Positions 10,024 to 19,718 of a DNA stretch of 64,000 bases are shown piece by piece. Below the pieces are notes generated by a model that ran no database searches, was not told where the DNA came from, and was given only the letters and a program-made list of their open reading frames with translations. This DNA is from Panicum virgatum (taxonomy: Eukaryota > Streptophyta > Magnoliopsida > Poales > Poaceae), in NCBI RefSeq assembly GCF_016808335.1, contig NC_053139.1, positions 41,908,464 to 41,972,463 of the forward strand, in the 5' to 3' direction. The position numbers were made by a program, and so were the translations under genes. Position 1 is the stretch's first letter. Every line of letters starts with the position of its first letter.

Positions 10024-10616
10024 CGGTCTTTTTTCATTTTTTTATTAAAAAAAACAAAATTTCAAAAATATATGCTGAATAGAGAAATTTTCAAAAATGG
10101 GTGACTGTCTGGGCGACAGGGTGCCTGTCGCCCATCCAGTTGGCGACAGGATCTAAATGTAAAAAAAATTACATTTAGGTCCTGGCGCCCAGGGCGCATT
10201 AAACAGTGAACTTGTAAAATTGATATAAAATCGTAAAAAAATCAGAAAAAATACAAACTCAACTGTTCTGTATTCTATGAAATAATATTCTATGAAAAAT
10301 AGAGCAAGATATATTGATCAAATGAAAAACTTTATGTAACAAAAGTTGTAGATCTTGTTTCACAGAATCCAGAACAGTTGAGTTTGTATTTTTTTGATTG
10401 TTCTACGATTTTATATCGATTTTACAAGTTTACTGTTTAATGCGCCCTGGGCGTCAAGACCTAATTGTAAATTTTTTTTACATTTAGTTCCTGTTGCCAA
10501 CTGGATGGGCGACAAGCACCCTGTCGCCCATTAGGGGGGCGACAGGTACCCATTTTTGAAAATTTTCCTATTCGGCATATATTTTTGAATTTTTTTAAAT
10601 ATAAAAATGAAAAAAA
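10024..10616. mobile_element. 593-bp foldback (hairpin) element, MULE-like MITE
   Basis: The left half is close to the reverse complement of the right half throughout (arms of about 250-290 bp), so the whole element can fold into one long hairpin. It is flanked by ACGCGCCGGC (10014-10023) and ACGCGCGGGC (10617-10626), a 10-bp target duplication with one mismatch, which fits a Mutator-type insertion. Inside each arm GGCGACAGG/CCTGTCGCC words make secondary hairpins, for example at about 10113-10135. There is no ORF. Confidence 0.7.
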
Positions 10617-10626
10617 ACGCGCGGGC

Positions 10627-11573
10627 AGCGGAACGCAGCAAGGGATTCATCTCGCATCAATTGCTTGGCTTGAGATTGGGATCCCCCCGCAGCGTGTCCT
10701 GATATATGTACAGAAGAGAACTTGGGCCTCGGAACTGGAATCGGACTCGGGTTCAGAACCTCGATCCGTCTAGGAGCGACAGGTCGACGCCGGAGTCAGG
10801 TTTCGCACTGGCCAGATTTCCCAATCGGCTCGGCGCGGCGCGTGCACCGGTGCGCGGCGAGGCAGCCGCATGGCCATCTTATCCGGGTCGGTGGCACGGC
10901 CGCATTGGTCGTGCGCGACGAAGTCAGTAAACCAGTCGGTCAAACGGCAAGCGGGTGACGTGGCGCGCGTATACCATAGATGAAACGACTAAACTTTAGT
11001 CTGTCACAAGAAGAATCTTATTATTTATGAATATTAAATATTAAATAAAATCTAATTATAAAACTTTTTGCAGAGATGCATGATAATTCGTGAGAGCCTA
11101 ATTAATCATTATGTTCCCAAACACACAACCTCAGAAGAGAAAGAGAAATCTCGAGAAGACTTCAGAATTCAAATCATGTGGATATATTGATTTGTTAGAA
11201 AATAAACAGGTAAAGAAATTTCCCGATGAGTTATAACGAAAAGCAGCTTAAGTGATTAAATGACACTTTGGCAACTCAGTAGAGAGCCAATAGATTTAGA
11301 GTGGCAAATTTTTTAGCATGCAATTAGCGATCTTCAAGCATGGTAGCAAGAGTTTTCAGCGATGCAAAGCCAGCAGGTACAAAACATGGTTCAGTTTGTA
11401 AACGGTAGACCAACTGGCACTAACAGGCTAATACAATCTACAAATGAGAAATCCTGGTCAGCCAATCCAGCATTCAAATTCTCAGGCAAAACAACAGAAC
11501 CTCAACGGTTTCTTTTTCTCCTTCACATCCAAGAATCACAAGAACTCCTCTAGCTGATAAGACTGATACTCAT
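10627..11573. other. intergenic and 3' flank of SNRNP40
   Basis: No gene was recognised. The last few hundred bases probably hold the 3' UTR of SNRNP40, which is transcribed leftward. The ORFs at 10585-10958 are short and unsupported. Confidence 0.45.
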
Positions 11574-12608
11574 CTAAAGTTCCCCGAGATAGATCTGCTT
11601 GTCGCTGCCGCAGGATCCAATGATCGGCTCGGTGGGGTGGAAAGCAGTCTCATTGACGGAACCGTTGTGCCCAGGAAGCTTGTACAGGATCCGCCTTGAT
11701 GTCGTGTCCCAGATGTAGACCATGCGGTCCGCGCTCCCAGCAGTGACCTTGCGGTTATCTGGTGACCAGCTACACTTCAACAGGTTCTTCTCAAAGTTGT
11801 GCTGGTGTCCTGTAAGGGTCTTGATGTTCCGGTTCTCTGGTGCGTAAGGGCGCAGATCCCAGATCTTGAGCTCATTATCCATCGCGTTGGTCAGGAGGTA
11901 AGAACCATCGGGACTAAGCTGCATCCCAGTGATCATGTCCTGATGTCCTTTGAGATATTCTGTTACTTCATTCTTGCGAAGATCCCACCACTTGACGTCG
12001 TTGTCCAGGCCACCTGTGAATACCTTATCTGCTGCATCCGAGAAGCTCACAGCTGTGATCTGGTATTTGTCGGGAAGAGTTTGAATCGCACCTCTCTGAC
12101 GCAAGTCCCATAGCTTTGCTGTACCGTCATCTGAACCACTCACAACAAGTGGCGGCCACTTGCGGGCTGGGCAACACGAGTTGACAAACGACGAGTGCTC
12201 AGCCATCTTCTTAACTTGCTTGCCAGTCTCGACATCCCACACCCTCACAGTCTTGTCCGGACTTGCGGAGATTAGCTGGGTCCCATCAGTAGTCCACTGA
12301 AGGTCAAGGACAGCATTCTTGTGCCCTCTCAGCACCATGAAGTTCTTGCACTCACCATGAACATACCATAAGAAGATATCCTTGTCATGGGAGCCTGATG
12401 CTATCACAGTTCCAGCAGGGTTGAACTTCATGCAGTAGACAGCACTCTGGTGACCTGTAAGCAGCATTATCGGTGCCTCCAGACTGGATGTGCGTTGTTT
12501 TCCACCAGGCCCAAGAGCCTGATTCGGATGCTGTTGAACATTAGCCAGCTCCATCCCTGGTCGAGGGGCTGCAAGAGCCAAAGAATTGTTGCCTGGAGCA
12601 GAGAACAT
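11574..12608 (-). CDS. SNRNP40: U5 small nuclear ribonucleoprotein 40 kDa protein (WD40, Prp8-binding)
   Basis: This 344-aa protein is built almost entirely of WD40 repeats. In SNRNP40 this propeller contacts Prp8 in the U5 snRNP and works in nuclear pre-mRNA splicing. Seven repeats run from about residue 48 to the end, with GH..WD signatures such as TGHQSAVYCMKF, RGHKNAVLDLQW, ASPDKTVRVWDV, SGSDDGTAKLWDL, GGLDNDVKWWDL, AMDNELKIWDL and GSADRMVYIWD. The C-terminus ends GSDKQIYLGEL, as in plant orthologues. The start was set at the ATG at 12608 (MFSAPGNNSL) because a 3' splice site (CCACAG) lies 27 bp upstream at about 12636; the longer frame to 12689 would read through that intron. The coding part is a single exon without lesions. 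A non-coding first exon is inferred near 15990-16200, giving a first intron of about 3.35 kb that holds a LINE. Confidence 0.93.
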   Translation of the reverse strand: MFSAPGNNSLALAAPRPGMELANVQQHPNQALGPGGKQRTSSLEAPIMLLTGHQSAVYCMKFNPAGTVIASGSHDKDIFLWYVHGECKNFMVLRGHKNAVLDLQWTTDGTQLISASPDKTVRVWDVETGKQVKKMAEHSSFVNSCCPARKWPPLVVSGSDDGTAKLWDLRQRGAIQTLPDKYQITAVSFSDAADKVFTGGLDNDVKWWDLRKNEVTEYLKGHQDMITGMQLSPDGSYLLTNAMDNELKIWDLRPYAPENRNIKTLTGHQHNFEKNLLKCSWSPDNRKVTAGSADRMVYIWDTTSRRILYKLPGHNGSVNETAFHPTEPIIGSCGSDKQIYLGEL

Positions 12609-13311
12609 CTTGACGTTCGTAGATAATTCAAGTTCCTGTGGAAAAGAAAACTGTAAGATGGCAGTAAGAATTGCACACCAACAGATCACTCTAGATTCAT
12701 TTCATGCACACGCACATTAAAACAATGACAAATTCTATGGTGTCAACCTTAAACTTCTCATATTGTAACCTTAAATCACGGCCAACTACTACAAATCAGG
12801 GTGGCATTGAGAAATGACTGAAGTGATATGCCCAACTCAAGCTACCAATATTACAAAATAAAGGCGCCCTAAAAAATATACCTCATGCTAATCAACAGCA
12901 GAACAACAATACAACATTGATCAAGCCAAATGTTTTGTCATATGTGAAAAGGTAACTAACAGTAGCAGGAAACAGTTTAGACTAGCAAAAATAATTTTAT
13001 CTGCCGAACAGGACACATGAGAGGCAGATCTGGATAGGAGAACTCGCTGAGGATACTGTAATTGGCATAAATGTAGATACGAGACTTGACCATGTAAAGG
13101 TGTTGCAGTATAATCACAGGAAGACAATCACCAGGACAGAGCTCTTGGCCTATTAATGGTCCATCCCTGAGTCTGTTCACTCTGTTCTATAGGTTCAACC
13201 GTGCATTGGAAGTGTAGCTGCTTGTGGGCTTGTGGCCTCGCTGCTAGAAAGGCACCAGCAGCTTAGGTGTGTAAACAAGATATTGGTTGTCTGTGAACCT
13301 GACTTAGATCT

Positions 13312-13331
13312 GGGGGGGGGGGGGGGGGGGG
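13312..13331. repeat. G20 homopolymer
   Basis: A run of about 20 G. The length is probably unreliable in the assembly. Confidence 0.8.
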
Positions 13332-13449
13332 CAAAAACAAGCACGGGATGCAGCCTCAATCCTAGAGGCCATGGACTGCACTGTTTACTGTTTACTTACA
13401 GACAAACCTACAGTGGCTAATTGTCCATTTGTCCTTGACGTTGCTTTAA

Positions 13450-15534
13450 ACTCCGCCTATGCTGACTGGAAGACTCTCTCTCCTGAGTCGTCTCAACATA
13501 GCCGGTCCCAAGCCCGGGTAAAGGAGGAGGGTTGCGTTAGGTTTTGGCAAACCAGCATAAAAAATGCCACTCTAATGGATATGAAACCTACAAGAAACTC
13601 GTTGGGGCTATTAAGGAGAAGAAGGAGTGTTTCAAGCGCCTCCACCTTGACAAGAGTGCAGCCAACATCGAGGGCTATAAATTAGCGAAGAGGGTTGCAA
13701 AGCGAGCTGTGAGTGTAGCAAAGGGTAAGGCGTATGATGACCTGTATCAGCGGCTAGGCACGAAAGAAGGGGAGAAGGACATTTATAGGATGGCTAGGAT
13801 CCGCGAGCGGAAGACAAGGGACATCAACCAAATCAAATGCATTAAGGATGGGACAGATCGACTGCTAGTGAAGGATGAGGAGATCATGGATAGATGGAGA
13901 GAGTACTTCGACAAGTTGTTTAATGGAGAGAGTGAGAGCCCTACCCTTGAGTTAGATGACTCTTTTGACGATACCAACAGACGTTTTGTGAGGAGAATTC
14001 AGGAGGTAGAGATCGGGGAGGCTTTGAAGAGGATGAAGAGAGGTAAAGCGATGGGTCCTGATGGTATTCCCATTGAGGTGTGGAGATGCCTAGGAGATAG
14101 AGCAATAGTTTGGTTAACTAAGCTTTTTAATCTTATTTTTCGGTCAAACAAGATGCCGGAAGAATGGAGGAGAAGTATATTAGTACCTATCTTCAAAAAC
14201 AAGGGCGATGTTCAAAGTTGTACTAACTACCGTGGGATTAAGCTGATGAGTCATACGATGAAGCTTTGGGAGAGGGTTATCGAGCATCGCCTAAGAAGAG
14301 GGACAAGTGTGACCCAAAACCAATTTGGGTTCATGCCTGGAAGGTCAACCATGGAGGCGATTTTCTTAATACGACAATTGATGGAGAGATATAGGGAGCA
14401 GAAGAAGGACTTGCACATGGTCTTCATTGACCTTGAGAAGGCATATGACAAAGTACCGAGAAATGTCATGTGGTGGGCTTTGGAGAAGCACAAAGTCCCA
14501 ACTAAGTACATTACCCTCATTAAGGATATGTACAAGGATGCGACGACGTTTGTCCGGACATGTGATGGCAACACCACTGACTTTCCTATTAACATAGGCC
14601 TACATCAGGGGTCAGCATTGAGCCCTTATTTATTTGCTTTAGTGATGGATGAGGTCACAAGGGATATACAAGGTGAGATCCCTTGGTGTATGCTCTTTGC
14701 TGATGATGTGGTGCTAGTTGACGAGAGTAGGGCAGGGGTTAATAGGAAGTTAGAGCTGTGGAGACGCACGTTAGAGTCGAAAGGGTTCAGACTTAGTAGG
14801 ACCAAGACCGAGTACATGATGTGCGATTTCAGCGCGACTAGGCATGAGGGGGGAGACGTTAGTCTAGATGGGCAAGTGGTGGTCCAGAAGGATACGTTTC
14901 GGTATTTAGGATCGGTGCTACAAAAGGATGGCGACATTGATGAAGATGTTAGACATAGAATTTCAGCTGGCTGGTTGAAATGGCGGCAAGCTTCTGGCAT
15001 CCTTTGTGACAAGAGGGTGCCACAAAAGCTAAAAGGCAAATTCTATAGGACAGCAATTCGTCCGGCGATGTTATACGGTGCTGAATGTTGGCCTACAAAA
15101 AGGCGACATGTGCAGCAACTGAGTGTAGCAGAGATGCGGATGTTGCGGTGGTTTTGCGGGCACACAAGGAGGGATAGAGTCCGGAACGAAGTTATTCGGG
15201 ATAGGGTCGGGGTGGCACCAATTGAGGAGAAACTTACTCAGCATCGGCTGAGATGGTTTGGACATGTCCAACGAAGGCCTCCTGAGGCGCCGGTGCGTAA
15301 TGGGGTCCTTGAGCTAGTCGATAATGTAAAGAGGGGTAGAGGTAGACCTAAACTGACGTGGGCTGAGTCGGTTAAGAGAGACCTTAAAGATTGGAACATC
15401 TCTAAAGAGATAGCTTTGGATAGGAGCGCTTGGAGACTAGCTATTAATGTGCCTGAACCTTGAACTTATTTCTTTCGGGTTTCATCTCTAGCCTACCCCA
15501 ACTTGCTTGGGAAAAAAGGCTATGTTGTTGTTGT
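13450..15534 (+). mobile_element. RTE-clade LINE, shortened, with perfect 20-bp target duplication
   Basis: The element ends in (TTG)n after a 'cttgggaaaaaaggctatg' tail typical of plant RTE elements, rather than poly(A). The sequence TGTCCTTGACGTTGCTTTAA occurs directly before it (13430-13449) and directly after it (15535-15554), a perfect 20-bp target duplication. At 2.1 kb it lacks the AP-endonuclease region that full-length RTE elements carry upstream of the reverse transcriptase. It lies in the inferred first intron of SNRNP40, on the opposite strand. Confidence 0.88.
13544..15463 (+). CDS. RTE LINE reverse transcriptase ORF (endonuclease part missing)
   Basis: The frame is open for 639 codons. 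It reads into a LINE reverse transcriptase: GPDGIPIEVW (RT2a-type), NYRGIKLMSHTMKLWE, QNQFGFMPGRST, FIDLEKAYDKVPR, GLHQGSALSPYLFALVMDE and the catalytic CMLFADDVVLV, followed by the thumb and a C-terminal region with LRWFGHVQRR and GRGRPKLTW, all typical of plant RTE proteins. No stop or frameshift is visible. The frame does not begin at a convincing ATG, since the first codon counted is TTG; the normal N-terminal endonuclease is absent. The protein could in principle act in target-primed reverse transcription, but without the endonuclease it could not nick DNA by itself. Confidence 0.85.
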   Translation: MANQHKKCHSNGYETYKKLVGAIKEKKECFKRLHLDKSAANIEGYKLAKRVAKRAVSVAKGKAYDDLYQRLGTKEGEKDIYRMARIRERKTRDINQIKCIKDGTDRLLVKDEEIMDRWREYFDKLFNGESESPTLELDDSFDDTNRRFVRRIQEVEIGEALKRMKRGKAMGPDGIPIEVWRCLGDRAIVWLTKLFNLIFRSNKMPEEWRRSILVPIFKNKGDVQSCTNYRGIKLMSHTMKLWERVIEHRLRRGTSVTQNQFGFMPGRSTMEAIFLIRQLMERYREQKKDLHMVFIDLEKAYDKVPRNVMWWALEKHKVPTKYITLIKDMYKDATTFVRTCDGNTTDFPINIGLHQGSALSPYLFALVMDEVTRDIQGEIPWCMLFADDVVLVDESRAGVNRKLELWRRTLESKGFRLSRTKTEYMMCDFSATRHEGGDVSLDGQVVVQKDTFRYLGSVLQKDGDIDEDVRHRISAGWLKWRQASGILCDKRVPQKLKGKFYRTAIRPAMLYGAECWPTKRRHVQQLSVAEMRMLRWFCGHTRRDRVRNEVIRDRVGVAPIEEKLTQHRLRWFGHVQRRPPEAPVRNGVLELVDNVKRGRGRPKLTWAESVKRDLKDWNISKEIALDRSAWRLAINVPEP

Positions 15535-15554
15535 TGTCCTTGACGTTGCTTTAA

Positions 15555-15989
15555 GTAACATGGAATTGCTCATAAATGTGAGTGTAGAGCAATACGATGT
15601 CTGATACCATAGCACAAATTGAATTTGAGCAACAATTATCTCGCAGGCTAGAAACTATAATGATACGGACTATCCCCTGGGCCAGCGGTAGGGGTTAAAA
15701 ATCCAAACACAACAGTTAGTACAATCAACCGTAAGCACAAGGCCGTTTGAGGTCGTTGCTCTGCCTTTCACTAAGAATCTGCTAGGGTTTCTCACTTTCT
15801 CTTGCCAAAAAAAAAAATCTCTACTCCATGGGACGAGTCCCCCCAATTCCCGGCACCTCCCACACTCCTCATCTCCTATGTTGTAACATAAAAAATCCAG
15901 CGAAACACAGGACTAAGCATCGCTCCGCACTCGAGACCAGGAAGCAACGAAGTGGAGAGAGGTTACGGCGCCGTACCAGGAAGCCCTAC
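15555..15989. other. intronic or intergenic, no gene recognised
   Basis: Sequence downstream of the LINE up to the proposed SNRNP40 donor site. No repeat or ORF of note was seen. Confidence 0.4.
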
Positions 15990-16200
15990 CTAGGTTGCTG
16001 CTACTCGGTGCGCGAGGACCCCGCGCACTGCTGCTGCTGCTGCTGCTGCTGCTCGCGGCGAGGCGAGCACGGAGGAGGAGGAGGAGCGGGGCCGCGCGCG
16101 CGCGGCGGCGGCGGCGGAAGCTGGATTCGCCGATCCGGCCCGGCGGGCGAGAGACAGAGCGGGGGCCGAGGGGAGGCGGCGCTGTCGGGGACGACTCGGG
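15990..16200 (-). other. proposed 5' UTR exon of SNRNP40, with (CTG)n repeat
   Basis: This GC-rich segment is bounded on its downstream side by a good donor (AG|GTAGGG on the minus strand). A CTG trinucleotide run of about eight units lies at 16028-16052 (CAG on the transcript strand). The transcript start is not determinable. This is inference from position and splice signal. Confidence 0.35.
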
Positions 16201-16219
16201 CGGCGTCTAGTTTCTTCAG

Positions 16220-16350
16220 TTCAGGGCCAGGGCTTCCGAGGGGGGCAGAGCTGGGCCGTGTGCTCGAGATGATGGGCTGCATGGTGGGCCGTGGGCCGGT
16301 GGCGAGAAGTGAAGCCCGAGTGGACTGGTGGGCTGCGTTAGATGAGGCCC
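16220..16350 (-). promoter_or_regulatory. proposed SNRNP40 promoter with repeated GGGCC/GGCCCA motifs
   Basis: The segment holds several TGGGCC/GGCCCA words (for example GGGCCGTG, GTGGGCCGTGGGCC and GAGGCCCGA), the element class found in promoters of plant housekeeping genes. No TATA box was seen. This is consistent with a broadly expressed splicing gene read leftward. Confidence 0.35.
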
Positions 16351-16420
16351 GACGACCTCGCAGTTCTCTGATGACCATTTCTTTCAAAAAAAAAAAGAAA
16401 GATATTTTTGTCTCTCCTTC

Positions 16421-16882
16421 CCTCAGTTCAAGGACCACACAATGAACACCCTGTACCTGACATTGTATTTCGTATGTAGAGAGATGGATCACCATGTTAG
16501 GTGCCTCGACTATCATTGCGGCTCTCACAACAGCGACATTACTCAATACTCGTATCAGTGGCCAACAAAAATCAGGGTGAATATAAGTGCTGATCACCAT
16601 GTGTGTATTTGGCTTCCGAGTGTGAAGAGACGCGACGATGACAAATGTCATGGGGGACTAGCTTGCAACTTGAAATAAGAGCACGCACAAGAAAGAATAA
16701 CGCAGCACGCCTAACTTGCGTGCGTGCTCGTTAATAAGCTTGATTGGCACGTACGTGCCAAACTGTGGCGACGTTCAGAAACTCCGAGGTCTAACACACG
16801 GAGTACTGGCTACAGGAGTTTTGCTTGCTCGCTGTGGCAGCAGGTCAGCAGCCAAGCTGAAGCCAACAGTGCCTATTGTATC
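16421..16882. repeat. segmental duplicate A (homologous to 50290-50368 plus 52205-52510)
   Basis: A left block (CTCAGTTCAAG..CACAATGAA..TTGTATTTCGT) and a right block (CTTGCAACTTGAAATAA, AAGAATAACGCA, GCACGCCTAACTTGCGTG, TGTATCACCCACC) match the two flanks of the secreted-protein gene near 52 kb, in the same order and orientation. Here they are only about 150 bp apart; there they are about 1.85 kb apart, with the gene between them. Confidence 0.75.
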
Positions 16883-16888
16883 ACCCAC

Positions 16889-17560
16889 CAATCATTTTTT
16901 TTCACGAAATATTACCATTACAAACCTTAATAGGAAGAGGATATCAATACAAATATAGAGCACCACTAAGCAAGTGGCAAATAATACGTACAACAAACAA
17001 GAATAGCAAGAACAACAGGGGAAATATAGATGAACCAACAAACCTAGACAAGACCATACAACTAAACCAGCTAAAAGAAACTACAACGACAAAAGTACAA
17101 AGGTCGACAACACAATAAAGATGGCACATGCATCCGCTGATCCACCCGACCCCACCAAGACGCCAAAACATCCGTCCGAAGCAATCACCAACTAATACGA
17201 CGGCAGCAGCAAAGCATCCACCAGAGTAGAACGGCGACAAAGAATCCACCGGCAAACAGAATGGCGACAAAGCATCCGCCAGATGACGACCAAAGCAACC
17301 TGGACAATGCAGACAAGACGAGCGAAGACAGACGCACAGGTGGGAACTCTCCGAGGAGAACAGACAATCACCACCAGCTAAGCTTCCAAGACGACGCCTT
17401 AAAGAGAGAGAGAGCGATGCAATAGGCCATCATCGTCTGACCAATAACATCAAGGCTTTCACCTGGAAAGCCTACCAAAGAAGAGGAAAAAGAGGCAAAG
17501 AATAACATCTTCACGGCACCGGGTGACAGGGCACTTCACGTGGTTCTGTCAGTGTTCCGT
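16889..17560 (-). mobile_element. 3' fragment of an L1-like non-LTR retrotransposon
   Basis: Read on the minus strand, the segment ends in a poly(A) run (T8 at about 16891 on the plus strand) preceded by a 3' UTR-like sequence with TTTGTAATGGTAATATTTCG and upstream words such as GGTGAAAGCC and GACGATGATGG, which recur in grass L1-type tails. It lacks a reverse transcriptase. The 5' border and target duplication are not clear. It lies directly after the right block of segment A. Confidence 0.5.
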
Positions 17561-17649
17561 GTGTTGCTAACCAAAAAAATAAACCAATTGGGTGGGCCGC
17601 GGGTTGAAGAAAAACAAGAAAACTCTGAAGACTGCTTATAGGCCGTAAA

Positions 17650-17652
<3 letters not shown>

Positions 17653-17697
<45 letters not shown>
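17653..17697. repeat. (AT)n microsatellite
   Basis: About 22 AT units. It is simple sequence next to the DPH1 fragment. Confidence 0.95.
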
Positions 17698-17700
<3 letters not shown>

Positions 17701-17815
17701 CTGTTTATGGATTAAAGATACGTAGACTAACTATCTTCTACATGATGGATAGGATGCCCCTTTAGGTTGGGTCCAGACACTTTCCCATCCTCTGCCGCCG
17801 CCGCCTCCCGCCGCC

Positions 17816-18385
17816 ATGGACGCCGGCGACCCGTCCACCTCGTTTTCCCTCACGGCAGCCGAAGCATCTCCACAGAGCCCAAGAGGAACAAGAAGCCGGC
17901 CAATCCGTCCAAGCGCTTCATCCACACCCCTATCCCGCCATCCATCCTCTCCGACCTCACCCTCACCCTCACCGCCGCCGCCACCCCCTCCTCCCGGCCA
18001 ACTACAACTTCGAGCTCCCTAAGACGGCACACCGCATCTGCTTCGCAGGCGCCTGTCGTGTCGCGCTCCAGCTCCCCGAGGGCCTGCTCCCTCTCTCGCA
18101 CCTCCTCGCGCCCTACCTCCAGCCCGACCCCACCAACGATGTCCTCGTCCTAGCGGACGCCACCTACGGAGCATGCTGCCTCGCCAACCGCCCCGTAAAG
18201 GTGCTCACCGCCGACTTTGTCGTCCACTACGGCCACTCCTGCCTCGTCCCCGTCACGTCATCCCTCCTCCCAGTGCTCTACGTTTTCATCGAGATCCGTG
18301 TTGACGCCTCGCTGCTACCGTCCGCAACGCCTTCCTGGACGCCGCCGCCGCGCCCCGCCTGGCCATCCCAGTGCGGACGGGCAGG
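17816..18385 (+). pseudogene. DPH1: DPH1 fragment (diphthamide synthase subunit 1), frameshifted
   Basis: DPH1 with DPH2 transfers the 3-amino-3-carboxypropyl group to a histidine of eukaryotic EF2, the first step of diphthamide formation in the cytosol. The N-terminal third is recognisable here but spread over several reading frames: a start ATG with MDAGDPST in one frame, EPKRNKKPANPSKRFIHTP in a second (from about 17878), and from 17994 PANYNFELPK, VALQLPEGLL, ADATYGACC and VHYGHSCLVPVTSS..VLYVFIEIRVD in a third. A fourth shift leads into a block like AFLDAAAAPRLA. The conserved Cys of TYGACC, an Fe-S ligand in this family, is present. The rest of the gene is absent. No introns occur inside the fragment. 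It may be a captured fragment or an old retrocopy; single-base assembly errors could account for some of the frame changes but not for the missing two thirds. Confidence 0.75.
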
Positions 18386-19455
18386 TACTGACCTGGAGGC
18401 TGGAGCCAGAGAGCGAGGATACCGGCGACTCCAGGTAGTAGCGGCTACCAATCAAACCTCCCCGACTCCACGAGGGCGCATGGCACTAGCGACTCTCGGC
18501 AGCTGCGGGCCTGGAGTAGGGGCATGACGGGTGCGCCGCCGGAGATGTCCATGCAATGGGAGCAGCTGCGAGGGCGGGCAACAGCGGCGGGCGGTGGCGG
18601 AGCCGTCCACAAGCAGCTCCGCCTCCCGTAATATTAGGCAACCGTACGGCCAGCCCATAATAGGAAAATTCCTAGTTAACTACGTTTTCTTTTCTGGCAA
18701 TCCACGTTTTTCGTCTCCTGTCGCCTTTTGCGCGCCAACTCCTGCTAGTTGCGTGCCAAACCTAGCCCCAACGGGCCCACCAGAAAAAGCAATCTACCTC
18801 TCCGCCGCCCCCTCTACCCCCAGCAATCACCCCACGCTGAAAAAATTGCCGGAGCAGAATAAACCGGCCGCCAGGCAACGGCGGCGGCGCATAGAAAAAG
18901 CACGGGCGGAAAAGAGGATCAGCAAAAGAGATTCAGGTACGCTCATCTGGTAGTGTACTTTTGCACTTTGATAGGACTTTATGTACCAATGATATGCAAT
19001 TTGGTTGTTAGGGTTCTAGCAACATCTTAGATTCATAGGAAAACCTACTAAACCACATCCTCTGCACAGAGAAAACGGGAACCCCAAAAAGGTGTTCTAC
19101 AAACTAAGTTCATCAATTTGCTTGCTACGGATCTGATTGCTGGATGCTTTGCACCCTTGTCCATTGCATCCTCCAAAATCCATAGTTGTACACCTGAAAT
19201 GTTGCACATAGAAAACTGGATTAGCATTTTTTGTACTGAGAAAGTAAAGAATTGCCTGCACAAAAATGCTGAATTGCTTGCACATAATATATGATTTGCC
19301 TGATATGACTAGGACTTGTCTGCCAACTAAAATAAATATAAGGGCATGGCTAGGGGGTTGATGCCTAAAATAAAAAAACTTTCATATTGCATGCCTGTAA
19401 TAAAAAAAATGCTTTGTCCAGGTGAATCGAAGAAAAAAGAAAAAAAGACAACTAC
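18386..19455. other. no gene recognised
   Basis: GC-rich sequence to about 18900 is followed by AT-rich sequence. A possible donor (TTCAG|GTACGC) near 18937 and Lys/Arg-rich codons before it suggest remains of a spliced transposon gene leading to the ORF at 19456, but this is weak. Confidence 0.35.
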
Positions 19456-19718
19456 GATGATGGATCTGAACGAGCTCCCACCAGATTTTGATTATGATTT
19501 TCTAGATGAGTCAGAAGCAAATCCTTCATATTGCACTCAGATAGTTCCTTGTGGATGGGCAAAGACGGTTCATGACACTGAACATGCTGCTGTCAACAAC
19601 AAAGAAGGTCCTAATGGTGATGGTGTGGGTGCTGTTGGCAACAATATAACTGAAGATGCCCCTACAATGGATGTCAGCAACGACGAAGGTCCTAATGGTG
19701 ATGATATAGGTGCTGTTG
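19456..19718 (+). CDS. partial ORF cut by Sirevirus insertion, unrecognised
   Basis: Two adjacent ATGs open a frame beginning MMDLNELPPDFDYDFLDE, acidic throughout. It contains two copies of a unit EGPNGD(G/D)(V/I)GAV spaced 27 codons (81 bp) apart, so the gene has an internal tandem repeat. The frame is cut at 19719 by the Sirevirus LTR. An N-terminal MDLNE-type acidic segment occurs in FAR1/MULE-like proteins, but this is not enough to name it. Confidence 0.35.

Larger units (their letters stand above)
12636..15989 (-). other. inferred first (5' UTR) intron of SNRNP40, containing a LINE
   Basis: The acceptor CCACAG directly upstream of the coding exon is clear. A matching donor AG|GTAGGG is present on the minus strand at about 15989, inside a GC-rich segment with the look of a first exon. 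The LINE at 13450-15534 and a G20 run at 13312-13331 lie inside. The intron is inferred from splice signals only. Confidence 0.4.

Noticed and set aside
15828..16651. ORFs of about 205-216 aa on both strands near 16 kb
   Set aside because: They consist of trinucleotide-repeat products (Cys, Leu, Gln runs) and GC-rich sequence. The region fits a 5' UTR and promoter of SNRNP40 better.
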